NCBI GenBank assembly: GCA_009741485.1
Contig: VKON01000207.1
Span: 365,059 to 429,058, forward strand
Source: Malurus cyaneus samueli
Lineage: Eukaryota > Chordata > Aves > Passeriformes > Maluridae
DNA: 64,000 nt
Direction: 5' to 3'
Positions 45,912-59,355 of this stretch are shown here, piece after piece (the first letter of the stretch is position 1; each line of letters starts with the position of its first letter). The notes beneath the pieces are model-generated. The model saw only the letters and a list, made by a program, of their open reading frames with translations. It did no database searches and had not been told where the DNA came from. Both the position numbers and the translations under genes were made by a program.

Positions 45912-48116
45912 TACATAAATATTACACATCTGATATAGATAGATTTGATGTTTGTAAATACCAAACAAACATATGCAGGAAATAGCAGGTAAAGTCTGTA
46001 GTCTATTCCCTGGTGTCAGAGATGTTGAGTACTATGTCACTGAAATACTGTAAAATACTTGTATCAAATAGTTATTGTCTGAGATTATCAGACTTGTTCG
46101 GTACAACATATTCCTCAATGACATAAAGTCTTTTCAGAGAACCTGAAGGAAGAAAGTTCTCCTCTGGAAGAGTCTTTGAAGTGGATCCTGCTTGTCATTG
46201 GGTGAATAGTAAAAACTTATTTTGGTGCTCTATTCTCAGACTTGATGCATTGAACATTTTCTGACTACAGCCCTGAGACATGAAAATTGACAGTGACCCA
46301 GGTCCTCAGCTTCTTTTCTGAGGGATTTTTTATAAAAATAGATAACAACCCAAAGCTTTACTTACATGTTTCATTATGGGCATTCTCAAGTGATCTCTTT
46401 GTTATACTTCTGGGAAGACAATGATGGAGAGGTTCTTCATCCATAAGTACATGTAGGAAAAATAATGTATGGACCAGTATTTTGGAGGGAGATGTTTGCC
46501 ATCAGAAGGCAGATATTCAGAGAGTGTTTTTTGGTCATGGAGTATTATAGCTCCAGCTGCCTCCCACAGTATTTTCTACATGGTAAAACAAGCCCAACAA
46601 CAAAGTTTTGAGATATGTTCATATTATAATCCTGGCATTAGTTTTCAAAATTCAGCAGTGTGGTAGAGTGGAAAAATATCTCTCAAAACGTTACTATATT
46701 ATCAGAGCCTAAGTTTCATCTGTTTCTGCCTCTGGTTTGTGTGGAATACTTCTTTACTCAAAATGCCCATGTGTTTAAAGGAGCTCAGATAATTCGAGAC
46801 ACAAATTGGAAATCGGCAGTATTCTGAAAGGTGTTGGTGTTGTTATAAAGCATTAAGGGTAAATTGCAATACAGATGAGGAAAACACTTTCCTGCTCATG
46901 CTAAGTGTGTAATTCTCTAGCTGCAGTCACTCACTAATTTACACTCTGAATTAGGTGAAGCAATAATTTTATTTAAAGAAAGAAAAGGAGAATGATTTTA
47001 TATAATGTAACATTCACTTAATATATTATGTGTTACATTAATTTATATTGCATAATATGTATAGTAACACATACGTTAGATCTATTTTGAACTAATAATA
47101 TAAAATTTAAATGCTTTAGAAGGAAGTTACTATATTTTGCATGCAAATATGTGAATACATGAGCATCAATGTATTTTTGCTGTGTGTACTACTCAGCTTC
47201 AGAGGGCTGCAGAGTTGACTTCAGAGTAGAAAAGCATTTTATATAAACACTCCTCCTCTTGTTGCTCAAAATGTCTGAATGAAATTTTAATCCTTGCCTG
47301 CATTTGTGTAATGAATGTGATTTTTTCTAAAACTCTTTCATTCAGAAGGTGATACTTGTACCTTAATAACAACTAGTGTATAGATGGAAAGAGCAACTTT
47401 TACCTGGAAAAGTTCTGGGTTTGTTGATATTTTTTCAGTTTTTGTAAGTTTTCAGGTGACTGCTTCTGCACATTTTCAAATATATAACTTCTCTAGAAAC
47501 AGCAGCACCAAACTTTCCCAGTGGCCTTCTGAATAACCAAAAGGCTCACATACCTTGTTCTGTGTTTATATACTTGTTTGCATATAGATGTTTAAAAATT
47601 GGTCTGGTCATGGAAGTCAGAAAGTACTTTGTTTTCCATACAGAATATGGCGCATGTCTGCACTCTTTTAACTAAGAGGTCTAGAAGGAGTATTTATATT
47701 TCCATATATATCTATCTGTCTATCTATATATATACCTATCTGTCCCAGCTCAAGTACTCGTTAAGCAGGGTAGTTTTAGCACCACTGTTTTATCTCTTTT
47801 TCTGCTTTGGTATATTCTTCTGCTTTTGATAATTTACATAAACATACATATATATGAATATTGCATATGACTTATTTTAAATGCAAGGCACCCAGCTCCC
47901 ACAGTGAAGGGGTGTATACAACAATTTGATTTGCTCTGGTCTGTTTTCATTACTGGCAAATTCTGGGAACACAATAGAGGTTGAAAAGGCTGACAGCAAT
48001 GGACAGTATTTATTTTGCGTGAAATATTTGAAGGCTTTTTAAGGCAATTGTATTGCAAAGTTTTGTGTGAAACTATTGCTCCTTGATTTTATTTTGCTTT
48101 CCTGGAAAGAATGCCT

Positions 48117-48160
48117 TAAAAGTTTTATGGCAAAAAAAATTTTGCCATAAAGGAACTTTT
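48117..48160. repeat. Copy-2-specific hairpin
   Basis: ttatggcaaaa (48,125-48,135) pairs perfectly with ttttgccataa (48,140-48,150) across aaaa, and aaaagt/actttt extend the stem with a bulge. Copy 1 (about 37,000-37,060) has different sequence in the same place. Confidence 0.75.
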
Positions 48161-51100
48161 ATCCAAAAGTTCCTTTGTGGATTGAGTCAGATCTGTGGTT
48201 TGGTTTTTTGGGGATGTTTTTTTAAGAGTACTCCTGGATTTTTCCCCCATTTGCATAAATGTGAACACGAACTTTAAATAAGTAAAGAACCATCAGATTC
48301 TCAAGGTTTCTCAGTGAAAATAACGAGACAATACTAACAAACACTTGAAGAAGTTGAAATATATTGAATTTTAAAAGTAAAAATATAGAGATCTTAGTTT
48401 AGATATAGTTTAGGGATTTTAGATTGTTTCGGGTTTTTTTTTTTCCCAGGAGAGTGAAATGGCTTCTGAAATGTGCGTTCACCATTTTCAACCAAGTCAG
48501 TTGGTGCTGTTATTTATAGCATATAGGTTATCCTTACATTAAGCATGTATTTTTAATAGACAGCAAAATCACACTGTTAATTAACCAAGATGTACAAAGG
48601 CTTTACTTTTATTATAGCAATATCTTAGTTGTGTCTATATTCTTATGCAGAAAGAAGTTAGATTTATTATCCTATTCTTCTCTCCTCAAACAACTATCAT
48701 TTATTAAAGAGACTGGGGAAAGCAACTGCTGTTCATGATTTGATCTATAATTTTCCAATCTTTCCCGTCACTTTCATGAAAGTAGTATTTTTCCTGAAAT
48801 AAAATGAAGGTCAGTGTGTCAGCCTGACTAGGCGTCCATAACCATCATTCACTTTCAGTCAGATGCACAAAAAAAGATTTGTTTCAGAAATTTTTACATC
48901 TGTAAATTACTTGATTTTTGACTCTGGTTTCTTGTGTTATTATAGAAGAATATCTAAGGTTACTATAGCAACCAGTTTCATGACATGCTTGTCTGTAGCT
49001 GTCGATGATTAGATCATGTACGAGTTCTCACAGTTAGGTTTGATTAATATTTTTGGTAGCTGGGGATACTGTTATGTAAGCATCTGCTGCTGATACTAAG
49101 AGTTCTGTAAATTAATTTATTTTTATGTGCTGGATAGCACATCACATCTAAACAACCATGCTGAAATGTCTTCTTTTAAACATAAACAGATGAACTTGGT
49201 CAAGCATTAGTATTTCAAGTCCTTGACAGTTCATTTCTGACAGGTTTCCTGAGCAAAACCCTCTTTTTCTTATTTCTGTCTTAATGAAGACAAAGAAATG
49301 ATTATGTGAATAAATAAACACAACTTCTGAGCTCCCCAGTGTGCAAGAGAAGTGCTGGCTTAAGTATATTTTCTGTATATGCTCCTGTACTTTATTATTT
49401 TGAAAACCATTTCCAAAATGTTGCTAATAAACACTTGGAAATATTTTAAAGGAAGCCTTGCTTTGTATTCCTCTGCAAAATCCTAGTGCAGGGTTTTGTT
49501 TTGGTTCTGTGATACCATCAGTTCTGTTATGAAAACAGACAAATGTCCATAAAAACTCTTTAGTCAGCTGCTACAATGTAAAGCAACTTTCCTATTTCTA
49601 ATCACCGCAGAAGCGAAACTTTTTTTCCAGAGAGATGCAAATCCCAAGTCAATGAAGCTGCCAGATTGTATGGCTTGTTACTAATCAAATATCCAGATAA
49701 TTTTTCTATTCAGAAACTCAGGCTCTCTCTTTAGTGTATCTCGCACTAAATCAGATTTTGATTAGGTTTTTTTGTGATTAAACTTGGTGGAAAGACAAAA
49801 AGTTAAGTTAGCTTGTGGCATTTGCTGGGGGAATGTAGATTCTGAGATGTGTTTTGGTTTGTTTTGGTTTTGGGCTTTTTTTCTGTTGTTGCTTGTTTGG
49901 TTTTGTTGTGGGTGTTTTGTGCTTGTTGAGTTCTTTTTGTTGTGGGTGCTGTTTATCTTTCGGTTTGGTTGGGTTTTTTTGTTGGTTGGTACTAGTGGTC
50001 TTCTTTTCTTCTGGTTTTTTTTTTTTCCTGGCTGAAGGTAGGTTAGAAGCTCTGGTGAAGTTGAATAATTTTCTAATAATAATATTAAAAAAAACAAAAA
50101 AGAAGAGAAGAAACTGTTTGGGTCATTTGTTTCTGACTTTCCACAATAGACTGTGAACTTAATAAACAGTGAACCCATAACTGCTCTGCAGTGGCCCTTG
50201 TCCTTTTGAAGAATCTTGATTAACTTGCAACATCATTGATGTTGATCTTTTTTTTGGGAACTTGTGTGCCATGACAAATCGCTGAGAGGGCCTTAAGCTC
50301 GGTTTATGTCGGCGGAAGCACCAAAAAGCTTCTGCTGAGCCAACAGGTAAATGATTGAGGCTGGCTCATGCTGTCCCCAGTCTGGAAACCAGTATCTAAG
50401 CACAACAACAAGTCTCGTACGTCTGTCCAAGACTCTTTGGGATGTAGTTATGTCCGAATGCTTCTATGCGTGATATGCAGGTGGTTGGCAACACCTTGGC
50501 AAATTGAGGTTCTTAAGGCCACCCTGGTGATCAAATCAGCTCATCCAGAATGGTTTTGAGATACAGGTTACGGTAACTCATGAAACAAACTGCTAAGATG
50601 CAGGGATGAATTTTAAACTGATTGTATACCAAAGAAAATGACTCAGTGAATGAAAATGCTCATGAAGAAATCATAAAAAGGAATTTGTGAACAATTGGGA
50701 CACCAAAAACTCACAGATACCACTGTGTCATTAGATCATGCTGCTGATGTGGAGAGCAGTTTGCTATTGATTTAACAGATTGCTGAGACAAAGAATTTAT
50801 TTTAAGCATTCTTTTGTCATTAAAAAAAGATACAGTAGAGTTAAACAACTTTAGTAAGACACTTTTCCTTTAAAACTACATTTTATAGCTAGTATGTAGT
50901 AACTTGTGTGGAAAATGTGGTTTAAGTGCTCAGTGTCTTACAAAAGAGTTCAATGTTATGTGAAGTGGGTCATAAAATCATCCTCATCACATCTAGCTTT
51001 TGTATACTTACTACTGATCTGTCATACCTCGGCCCCATCCTGTCAAGATGCAATCAATCATGAAACAAAAAAAATGAAAATGTCTCATTTTCACATTGAA

Positions 51101-52396
51101 TACATGAAACTGTTTTTCCTCTTTTTCTGTAGTTGCAAGTATTTTGATTCTTGTGATCCTTTCATTTCTGACTAGACTGTTCGGTGGGTGTCATTTCAGC
51201 ATCTGTGCAATTATTTCTATTGTTGGCGTATTGTGCTGGTGCAGGAGTGCTTCCTCACCATTAAATTGAATGTAAAGTTTGGAGGCTGTTGTGTTTGGAG
51301 CAAACTGAATGATGAACAGCTCTGTGATCCCCTGTGTTGGGGTGCAGGACAGTGGAACAAGGCAGAAACATTTTCCTTGTAGAAGAGCAAGATGCATCTA
51401 AACTGACAGAGGTTGGGCAAACAGAAGCTGTTGCAAAACCTCACACTCAGAGATGTCTTTTCAGGATGATGCTTGTCCCAATCCCACTCAGTAAAACTCT
51501 AACATTACTAGTATGGAAGGAAAGTTAAATCAGAAATATCAAATGCTAATCTTGAACTTAACAGAGATGTGTTCTGTGAAGTCCTTGGTGAATTTCACCG
51601 ATGGTTCAGTGCTGGCACACAACCATTTCCTTCATGGCAATTCTCCAAGATTGACATGTTCTTCTGAGTTTCTGTGTTTTTATCCTGGTATACTTGTATG
51701 TAGTTGAACTTCCTACAATTACTAACATTTCAGTATCAGTAGAACTGATGGCAACCGTTTTATAGTGTATACACACGTGTGCCTTTCCTGCAGTTTAAAT
51801 CAAGCCAAATGGTTGTCTGAATTAAATTCAGTAAAGTCATGGATTTTGATCTGATACCATGCTTTGGACATGCTTCTAAATTATAATTTTTAATTTGGAG
51901 CTGAGCTGCTCAAGTACTGCATTACAGTGTATGAAATGCTTTCTGAAGTTCAATTTGAATTGATGTTAGTATAAGCAGAGTTTTCAAACAGAGTAATTGT
52001 TTTATGCCTAGCCTGTTTCATGAAGGAAAATGGATCAATTCAAGGTAGAGCTTGTTCAGCTACAAGGAGTGGCACACTGACTACATGAAAGACACTCTGT
52101 TTCAGATCAGCTGAAGAAGGTACAACCATTGATCATTCTGTTCACATAAGAAGGACTGCATTACTTGCAATGGGCACAAGAAAGTTTGCCTGACCTAGTC
52201 AGAGAGCACTGGTTTCTTTCTTGTGCTATGAAAGAATTGCTTTGCCACTTAGGTCAGCATTATGATGTAAATATCAGCAACAGATTCTGAGATGTCTGAG
52301 CAAATCAGGGCATTTGGCCACTCTGATTATTTTTAATTTATCTCCCTGTCTTCTTTTTCCTTGGCCTTTTAATTTTTAATAAAAGTAGTAGGAGAG

Positions 52397-53671
52397 TGTC
52401 ATGGTTTTACTTGGTCCAATTTTTGGTGGTGGGGGGATGGGACCAAGAAACCACAAAGATGGCTGCTGTGAGGAAGTTCTAGAAATTTTCTCCTTCTTCT
52501 CTCCAGCAAAAGGAGCCCTACCCCCTGTGTCTCTGAGGTTGATGGACAAGCTGCCCATCAGGCCTGGGACAATTGCACAGGTTTGTTACACCTCTGTGAT
52601 GACGTATTGTCTGGTACTTAAGAAAGAATTCAAAACAAGATAGGGGTGGTGGCCATGTAGCTTTAAGGTTGTTAGTATGTAGTTTTAGTATCATGCACTG
52701 GGGAAAAACAGAGCAGGAGGGTGAGGAGATGTAAGAAGAAAAATGGAGACCCAAAGATCACAGTAAGGAGAAGATGGGATTGGCTTGCTGTGCTTTTTGC
52801 TGTGGTTCTCGAGCATACAGAAAATAAGTTGTTCTCAAAAAGACTATTTCATCAATGACAGACCTGTATAGAAAAGAGAGCGACCTTGCTCTGAGGAAAA
52901 AAAACCTGGCCTTTGAGGACTGGACTGAACTTATCAGGAGCAAAAAAGGGGGAAGAGGCTTGGCCCCGCCACGATGTTTGAAGCAAGTTGATGCTAAGAA
53001 GAAATTGTGCACTGCCAGGAGATTTGTGATAGTGGTCTCACGCCACTGAAACAACGCAGTTTGGCCTTGAAGGACATTCTTTCTTTTCTCAACATTTCTT
53101 TACCTCGTACCTTTACAAGGTAAAGAAATACTCCCTCGCCATCAGCAGTTATACACTGACTGTTCTTGGGAAAAAAAAACCCCAAAACTTCCACAGCTTG
53201 GAGCTGTAAGAACACTTCTCCTATGATGCTGGACAACAACTAATGAGTGGTCTGATCTGTGTTAGGCTTTCATTCCTGCCCCCCTTTGTATGCGGGAAAA
53301 CATGGGGGGGAAAGAGGGAGGATCTGGGAAGAGATGGTCCTGGAAAGGATAACAGATGTCTTAAAATGTCTGTTTTTATCTTTCTTCTCCTTGTAAATTT
53401 GTCCCTCTCTCCATTTTTTCTCCCCTGTGCCATAGTATTCTTAGTAGTTTGTAGTAATAAATCTATTTTTGCAACTTAAGTTATGCAGCCTGTCTGACCA
53501 TCTCTCTGGAGCACATACGTATCTTTCTCTCAATTACGTTATGTTATCTGAAAGCCATGAATTTTCGTGTTAATTGGGCTTTTGCTCTCCCTTCTCTCTC
53601 TCCGATGGGGGGAAGGAGGGAAGGTCGTGGGTGCAGTGCTTTTGGCTTTCAGCACAGTCAAAACCACGACA
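52397..53671 (+). mobile_element. Solo LTR (family 3), copy 2
   Basis: Starts TGTCATGGTTTTACTTGG and ends AAAACCACGACA, giving inverted termini. It is the counterpart of 41,178-42,407, with the same flank (gtaggagag) before it. The polyadenylation signal aataaatcta is near 53,456. Confidence 0.75.
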
Positions 53672-53750
53672 CTAGTACAACGAACTTCACGTTTTCCTCT
53701 CTTCTATCTTGGGAAGAACTTGGTTATAATTATTACCTTCATCTTGATTG

Positions 53751-53752
<2 letters not shown>

Positions 53753-53794
<42 letters not shown>
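53753..53794 (+). repeat. (TGA)n microsatellite
   Basis: About 14 uninterrupted tga units. Copy 1 has only a few interrupted units at 42,481-42,510. Confidence 0.9.
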
Positions 53795-54915
53795 GACTCT
53801 TGTCCTTACTGAAAGTGGAGAAAAACATTAACATTTTAAAAATGATTACTATAAATTAAAATTTTAGTCTTCTGGGGTTGAGTTCTGAAGTCCAGATGAA
53901 ATCCTTAGTCAAAACTCTCACTGCAGGCATTTGCCTGATTAAGGAGATTTCCTTGATCTGCAAGGTTGGCATGACAAAAATTTCCAACACTGAGCTGTTG
54001 AGGAAAACATTTAGAGCAAGTAGCTCAGTATGCAGCTGGAAGTTGAACTCTGGATGGGGGGAATGTTGGGAACCTGAGGCAAGAGGCTGTGACCCTGTGC
54101 TGCACCTTTGCAGCAAAGGGATGGGACTTTAGGTGTGACCTGTGAGATCAAATGCTAAGAGCTGTGCCAGGAGAGGATGATTCGCTAGAAAGACTCCAGA
54201 TTACTGCATGCATGGACTGTGAATATATAAATTCCCAGGGGTTCCTTGGCTAGGGGCCCCACTTTTGAGGAACCCGCTCCAGCTCTTTCTGTGTTACTGT
54301 GCTGTGAATAAATTGCCCTAAGGATATGGGCATCTGAGACTTTGCTGTGGGAAACCTGAGGCTGAACCATAGAGGAAACATTTGTGACTGTGTGAGTAGG
54401 GCTTGTAGGGAGTCAAGTGGGATCCATTGGGTCACTGGAGCTGCCCTGTTTCCCAGCAATTAGAGTCTCTGGCAGTGGAAGTGTGAAGGACAGAGTAGCT
54501 CCTGGATGGGCAGAGAGGAAAGATTCCTTCACAGAGCTTCCTGTCTGTTCTCCTGTGCTATAAGAATAGGTTCTTTTCTTTCCCATTGGGGAAAAAACCA
54601 CCCACCTTTATATATTATGGTACATCAAACTTTTCTAGTGGTTTTTCAGAATGCTGGTAGACAGATATTTTTAGTTGCCTTGAATCTTCCTGGTGAACCT
54701 GACTGTAATGGAAAGTATGTTTTTTACCATTGCTGATTATATGCACTTAGTTTTATTGAGCTACAAAAATTTTCTGCTGACTGACACTTACATTCATCAA
54801 GATAGATGTGACAGCCTTGATTTTCCCGCGTGTCCTACTAACCAAAACCTAAGTGGGTGAACAATTATGTTTGCATCAAAGAAAGGCCACCCTGCCAGGT
54901 TTATCCTTCCATCAT
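53795..54915. other. Interval between the two solo LTRs, copy 2
   Basis: Counterpart of 42,510-43,595; no gene recognised. Confidence 0.55.
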
Positions 54916-55808
54916 TGTTGTGGGTTAAAATTCTTCTCCTTTTGTTCTCTTTCTTTGGGAATTTTTTCTTTCCCATCTTGTTGCTGGGTACATAATTGCT
55001 GGTCACCTTTTATGGCTGGGTGATTAACAAAGACAATTATACCTATGCCACACCTAACGGTCTGGCAAGCGCTGGAGAGAGTGTTTTTTGTGTGGTGGGG
55101 GGGATGGCAAGTTTTGTTTTCACTGCTTTGCTGAGAGGAGGTCTTCTGCTTGCTGACTGCTACGGAGAAAGCTGGCCTGCCTTCTTTTCTGCGCCCGGTT
55201 CATTTTAAATGAGTGTGTTTTCACTGCTATTGTCTGCACCGTGGTTTTCTCTCCTGTGCCTTGCCGGGGATTCCAGCTTCAGGGGTGAGCTCTGCTCCAT
55301 CCCGTCTCGCAGCCGCGGGATTTCTGCTCGTCTCTTTGCCGTCCTGGGTTTCTTGCTGTCCAGAGGAGCACCAAGATCTGTGTTTCCGCTGTGAGTTTTG
55401 CAGAGAAACTTTTCTCTATCCATCTCTGCCATTTTGTATCAATCATTGGCCCTGCGGGAGATCTGAGCCAGCCCGGACCTGCACCACCGCCTCGCCTGCA
55501 GCCTCCGGAGAATCGCTGCACCCGCCCTGCCCAGGTGGGACTGTAACTACACCAAAGGGGAGGTTGTATCTCTGTAAGGCTGTCACTGGGTTTGGGATTG
55601 GGCTGGTTGTTGCTATTGTTATTGTTACTTGTTTCACCTTGTTATACATATTAATAAAAACTGTTATTCCCTTTTACCCATATTCTTGCCTGAAAGCTCG
55701 TGATTTTTTTCAAAGTTATAATAATTCGGAGGGAAGTGTGTTCATATCCACCACTCCAAGGGGGGTCCCTGCCTTCATTGGCAAACACCTGTCTTTCAAA
55801 CCAAGACA
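54916..55808 (+). mobile_element. Solo LTR (family 2), copy 2, with TSD
   Basis: 893 bp from TGTTGTGGGTTAAAA to CAAACCAAGACA. It is flanked by a perfect 5-bp target duplication, atcat (54,911-54,915 and 55,809-55,813). A polyadenylation signal (aataaaaact) is near 55,652. A 5-bp duplication is typical of class III (ERVL-like) elements. Confidence 0.88.
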
Positions 55809-55835
55809 ATCATTCAATTAAAATTCCCAGATTAG

Positions 55836-58800
55836 GTCAATTAATTCCCAGTTGCCTTAGATTTCTTAGGTTTCAACTTTTTTTCTCTTTGTTCCATGAA
55901 GGTTTTAATTTTATAACATCTTGGTTAGTTATCAAAGAGACTTTATTGGGAAAAGTCAGCATTTCCCTGGGTGTGTCCCTGTGAATAAATTATACTTTGT
56001 AAATTCTTTCAGAATCTTAGCACAAGAGCCAGGATTTCTAGGTTGGCTGGTTCATCATTGGCATGTATATGCCTAGTGATGATGATATATTTTTAAATAT
56101 CGGTTATTTCCTAACATTTTCTTCTGCTGCTTTAGGAAAAAAGGGTGGATGGATTCTGAGGTCCCCGGAACTGTTAAGTTCAGGAAAGCATAATTTGGAC
56201 TTGCATTATTTTTCCCTTTCAACTAATTTTTTTGGGTTAGCATTTGAATCTAAAACATTTGTGTCATTCAAGAAATAGAGATCTAATAGAAGAGTGGACT
56301 CTGTCGAGTGACATCTGTGCATCAGATTTCCATCTATCATGTCAGTAACTATGTGGTCAAATAAATAAAAGTGGTTCATTGTCCCTGTCGTCAGAGGGAT
56401 GACTGCGCTTGAAGACTGCCTACACTTTATTAGACTGTTTGAAGTGGTTTTTTTAGGTCTGGCTTTTCGTTACTATTGCATCGAGCTTGTGATGGTCTTT
56501 GAACTACATCACAGTAGAAAGATTATATCGTCTTGCAGTAGATAGGACGGGTTTGCCCTGGCTTCATCCATGGATTTGATGACATTGTGCTATTTTGAGG
56601 AGGTGACAAGCATTATCTTTAGTGGAGCCTGATCTTGTTGGTATTAATTTGAGAATTATGCAATGCAGCAAAACAAAGACGAAAATGGAACCAGTGCTGA
56701 TTCAGGTATGCTGATTTGAGTTAAAAGAGGGTGTCAAGCAATATAAAATAATAGAATTATAGAATGGTTTGGGACATGGTGATATCCAGGGCAGTATTGA
56801 TCCGCAGTTCCCAAGAGCTTGTGTTTCAGCTACAATGGTTGCAGCCCACCTCGACCCATTTTTTTGACTGCTGTAATCTGAGCTGAAGCAAGCTCTGTAT
56901 CTTCTGGCTGTGTTTAGCTGCATAAACATTTTCTTCACCTGAATATGATTTCTCATAAAAGGATGTTGAAAGGGAATTCCTTTTGATTTTCAAATCTTGT
57001 ACAGAAGTTCTTTTCCTCATAAACATGTGTATTTTCCCTGTTTGTCCTAAAGCTGAGAAACCCGTAGTAATCTGTAGAGTTCCCATGCTTGCTGTTGCTT
57101 TGAAACAGATGATGCAATTATTTGCATTCAGTCTCTGCACAGCTCCTAGCACACTGACACAAATCTGTGTTTGAATGTGGACATAAACCCTATGTGAAAA
57201 CTCTACCTACTGTGACCAGTGGTGCATCTATGCATTTGGTAAACAGAAAGTTGCAGTCACTTCACATCCTTGTTTAGTCTGTTTGCTTTCATATGGTGCC
57301 TTTGTTGGCTGGAACTGCTGTGTGGAAAAGGAGACTTATTACACAGAAGCAACTGCAGGTTTCATACAAAAGGAAAAAAAAAGAGAGAAAAAAAAGAAAA
57401 AGGAAAGGAGTTAGTTTACATAAGAGATAAAGAGTCTGAAATTAAGTTTTACAGTTGCTCTGCACCATTGCAACTACCAGCCAATAAATCTGATAGTTCA
57501 GTCTCCAGACAGAGATTAGCACAGGGTCTGAAGTGGGATTAAGACATGAGAGGTTGATCTCTGTCTGTGTTCCTGCAGCTAATGTCCAGTCTACTATCAG
57601 AACTTTGAGTTACAAATTATGAGTCCAATCCTGTTGCAAAATGCAAAGCAGAAGCTGTCCTCATGAGAATCACCATGATCCTGCCTTCCTGAGGAGATGG
57701 GTAGTACAATGTGAAATCTAGGATCATCTGCTTAATGACACATTGAGTCCTTTTTTTTTTTGTTTTACATAGTCTTGTGATTTGTTTGCTTTTGCATGTT
57801 CTTAAGAAACTGCTGATGTGCTCAGGCTTCCTCTTTTCCTCAGAAGTGAAATTTCTTCATTATGAAGGGTCTTACAATATCCAATCAGGAAGCTGAGAGA
57901 TTGTATGTTAAGTCTGTGTTGACCTGTACTGTGCTTTTCCAATATTTGTACCAATTTTCCCATTTTTTTGTGCAAGAATGGGAGAAAAAGAGTGTATTTT
58001 CTTTGTGTTTTATCTTTCTGTGGCAGATGTCTTAAACTCCAGGCTGCTCTTAGTGTTTGCTATGTAAGGCCAAGGAATTGTCCCTTCTCTGAAATCTCTC
58101 TTTGTAAAGTGAAATACTTAAAACATTCTTTTTTTTCTCACAGTCATTCCATCCCCTTTAATCTCAGTGGCCTAACTGTAAATGTAGCCAAAGTTTTTGA
58201 AAGTAAAGTTCTTTCCCCGTCTATCCTTGCTACTAATGCTGCTTTTACTTGCTTATTTTTCTTCATCCTTTTCTTTTCTCCAGTTCCATGTAATTGCAGT
58301 GGAAGGGAACTTGGGCTGAAAAAGCACATTTTCCTCCTGTCACTCTGTTTCTAGACAGACTACCAGTACTAAATGCTGGCTGTTTCTTGCCCTTTGCTTA
58401 AAAATGTAATTTGTGAATGCAGCTATGAAGGGCTTTTGTATCACATGCAAAATGTCATCAGAAAAGAATGGCACTTTCCTGGTGTATTCCTAGGTGAAGG
58501 CTTGCTCTGTGTGTGTTGTGCTGCTGGCTGGGAATTCAACCGGCCTTGCCAACATTTGCATCTTACTGATTCCAGTCCTCCCATTCTAAAAGACACATCC
58601 ATCTTGTTACCAAGTCTTGTCTTACATAAAAATGCAATTTCTTTTCTCAGTGCATATGAGAGAGGCAAGATTTCTGGAAGGTAGCTGTTGTGGGTAGAGT
58701 GGGAACTTCCGACAAAGTTTATTAGAGAATCCCTTCCACTGAGTCACTTTCTTTGTAAACTCATTCTCAGGGAGCATTCAAGGTGTGGCTGGATCTTACT

Positions 58801-59350
58801 CTAGCCCCAGACTTTGTCAATGGTTTATGTTTAAGGATTATACAGGTTTAATTGAACTTCTATAAAACTTTGTCCTGCAGGATTAATGATGACAAACCAG
58901 ATATATTTACACAAATATATATGATTTATTAAGATAGTGATTAGACAAAAGTAATTAATCAGAATTATTTACTACACAGTATAGAAGCTATAAATACCAG
59001 TATAGTATAATGCACTATTTTTGAAGCAATATTGAAAAAAGTATATTAAAGCAATTGTAATAAAACCAGCAAAATCAATTATTCAATAGAGACTGATGTT
59101 AATCACCCATACCAACAACTGTGGGCAATTCTTTTTCACTCAGCCTTGTGGATTGACCTTGAGGGCTGTCGACACTCAAGGGAGGAATCTCCATACACAC
59201 TCCAAGAAGGGATTTGTCAGAAGACCCTGTTGTTAAAATATGGGATGAAGTTGTATAAGTATAAAATGATTGACTGTCAATCAGATGCCTCTAAGTCAGC
59301 TGTGTCAGTTCTGTAGTTACAGATAAGTTATTATTAATATCACTTGTTTG
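55836..59350. other. Intergenic, CR1 remnant, no gene seen
   Basis: About 3.5 kb. A short minus-strand CR1 end (atagaattatagaatggtttggg) lies at about 56,750-56,775. An A/G-rich tract is at 57,366-57,405. No gene or RNA is recognised. Confidence 0.6.
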
Positions 59351-59355
59351 TTCCT

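Larger units (their letters stand above)
45912..55835 (+). repeat. Large direct repeat, copy 2
   Basis: The second copy of 34,712-44,453. Copy-specific differences include an insertion of about 60 bp at 49,021-49,080, a hairpin at 48,117-48,160 that is absent from copy 1, a different microsatellite at 47,700-47,735, and replacement of copy 1's G-run at 40,570 by 'acacacgtgtgcc'. Most other differences are one- or two-base indels. No gene is recognised between 45,912 and 52,396. Confidence 0.9.
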
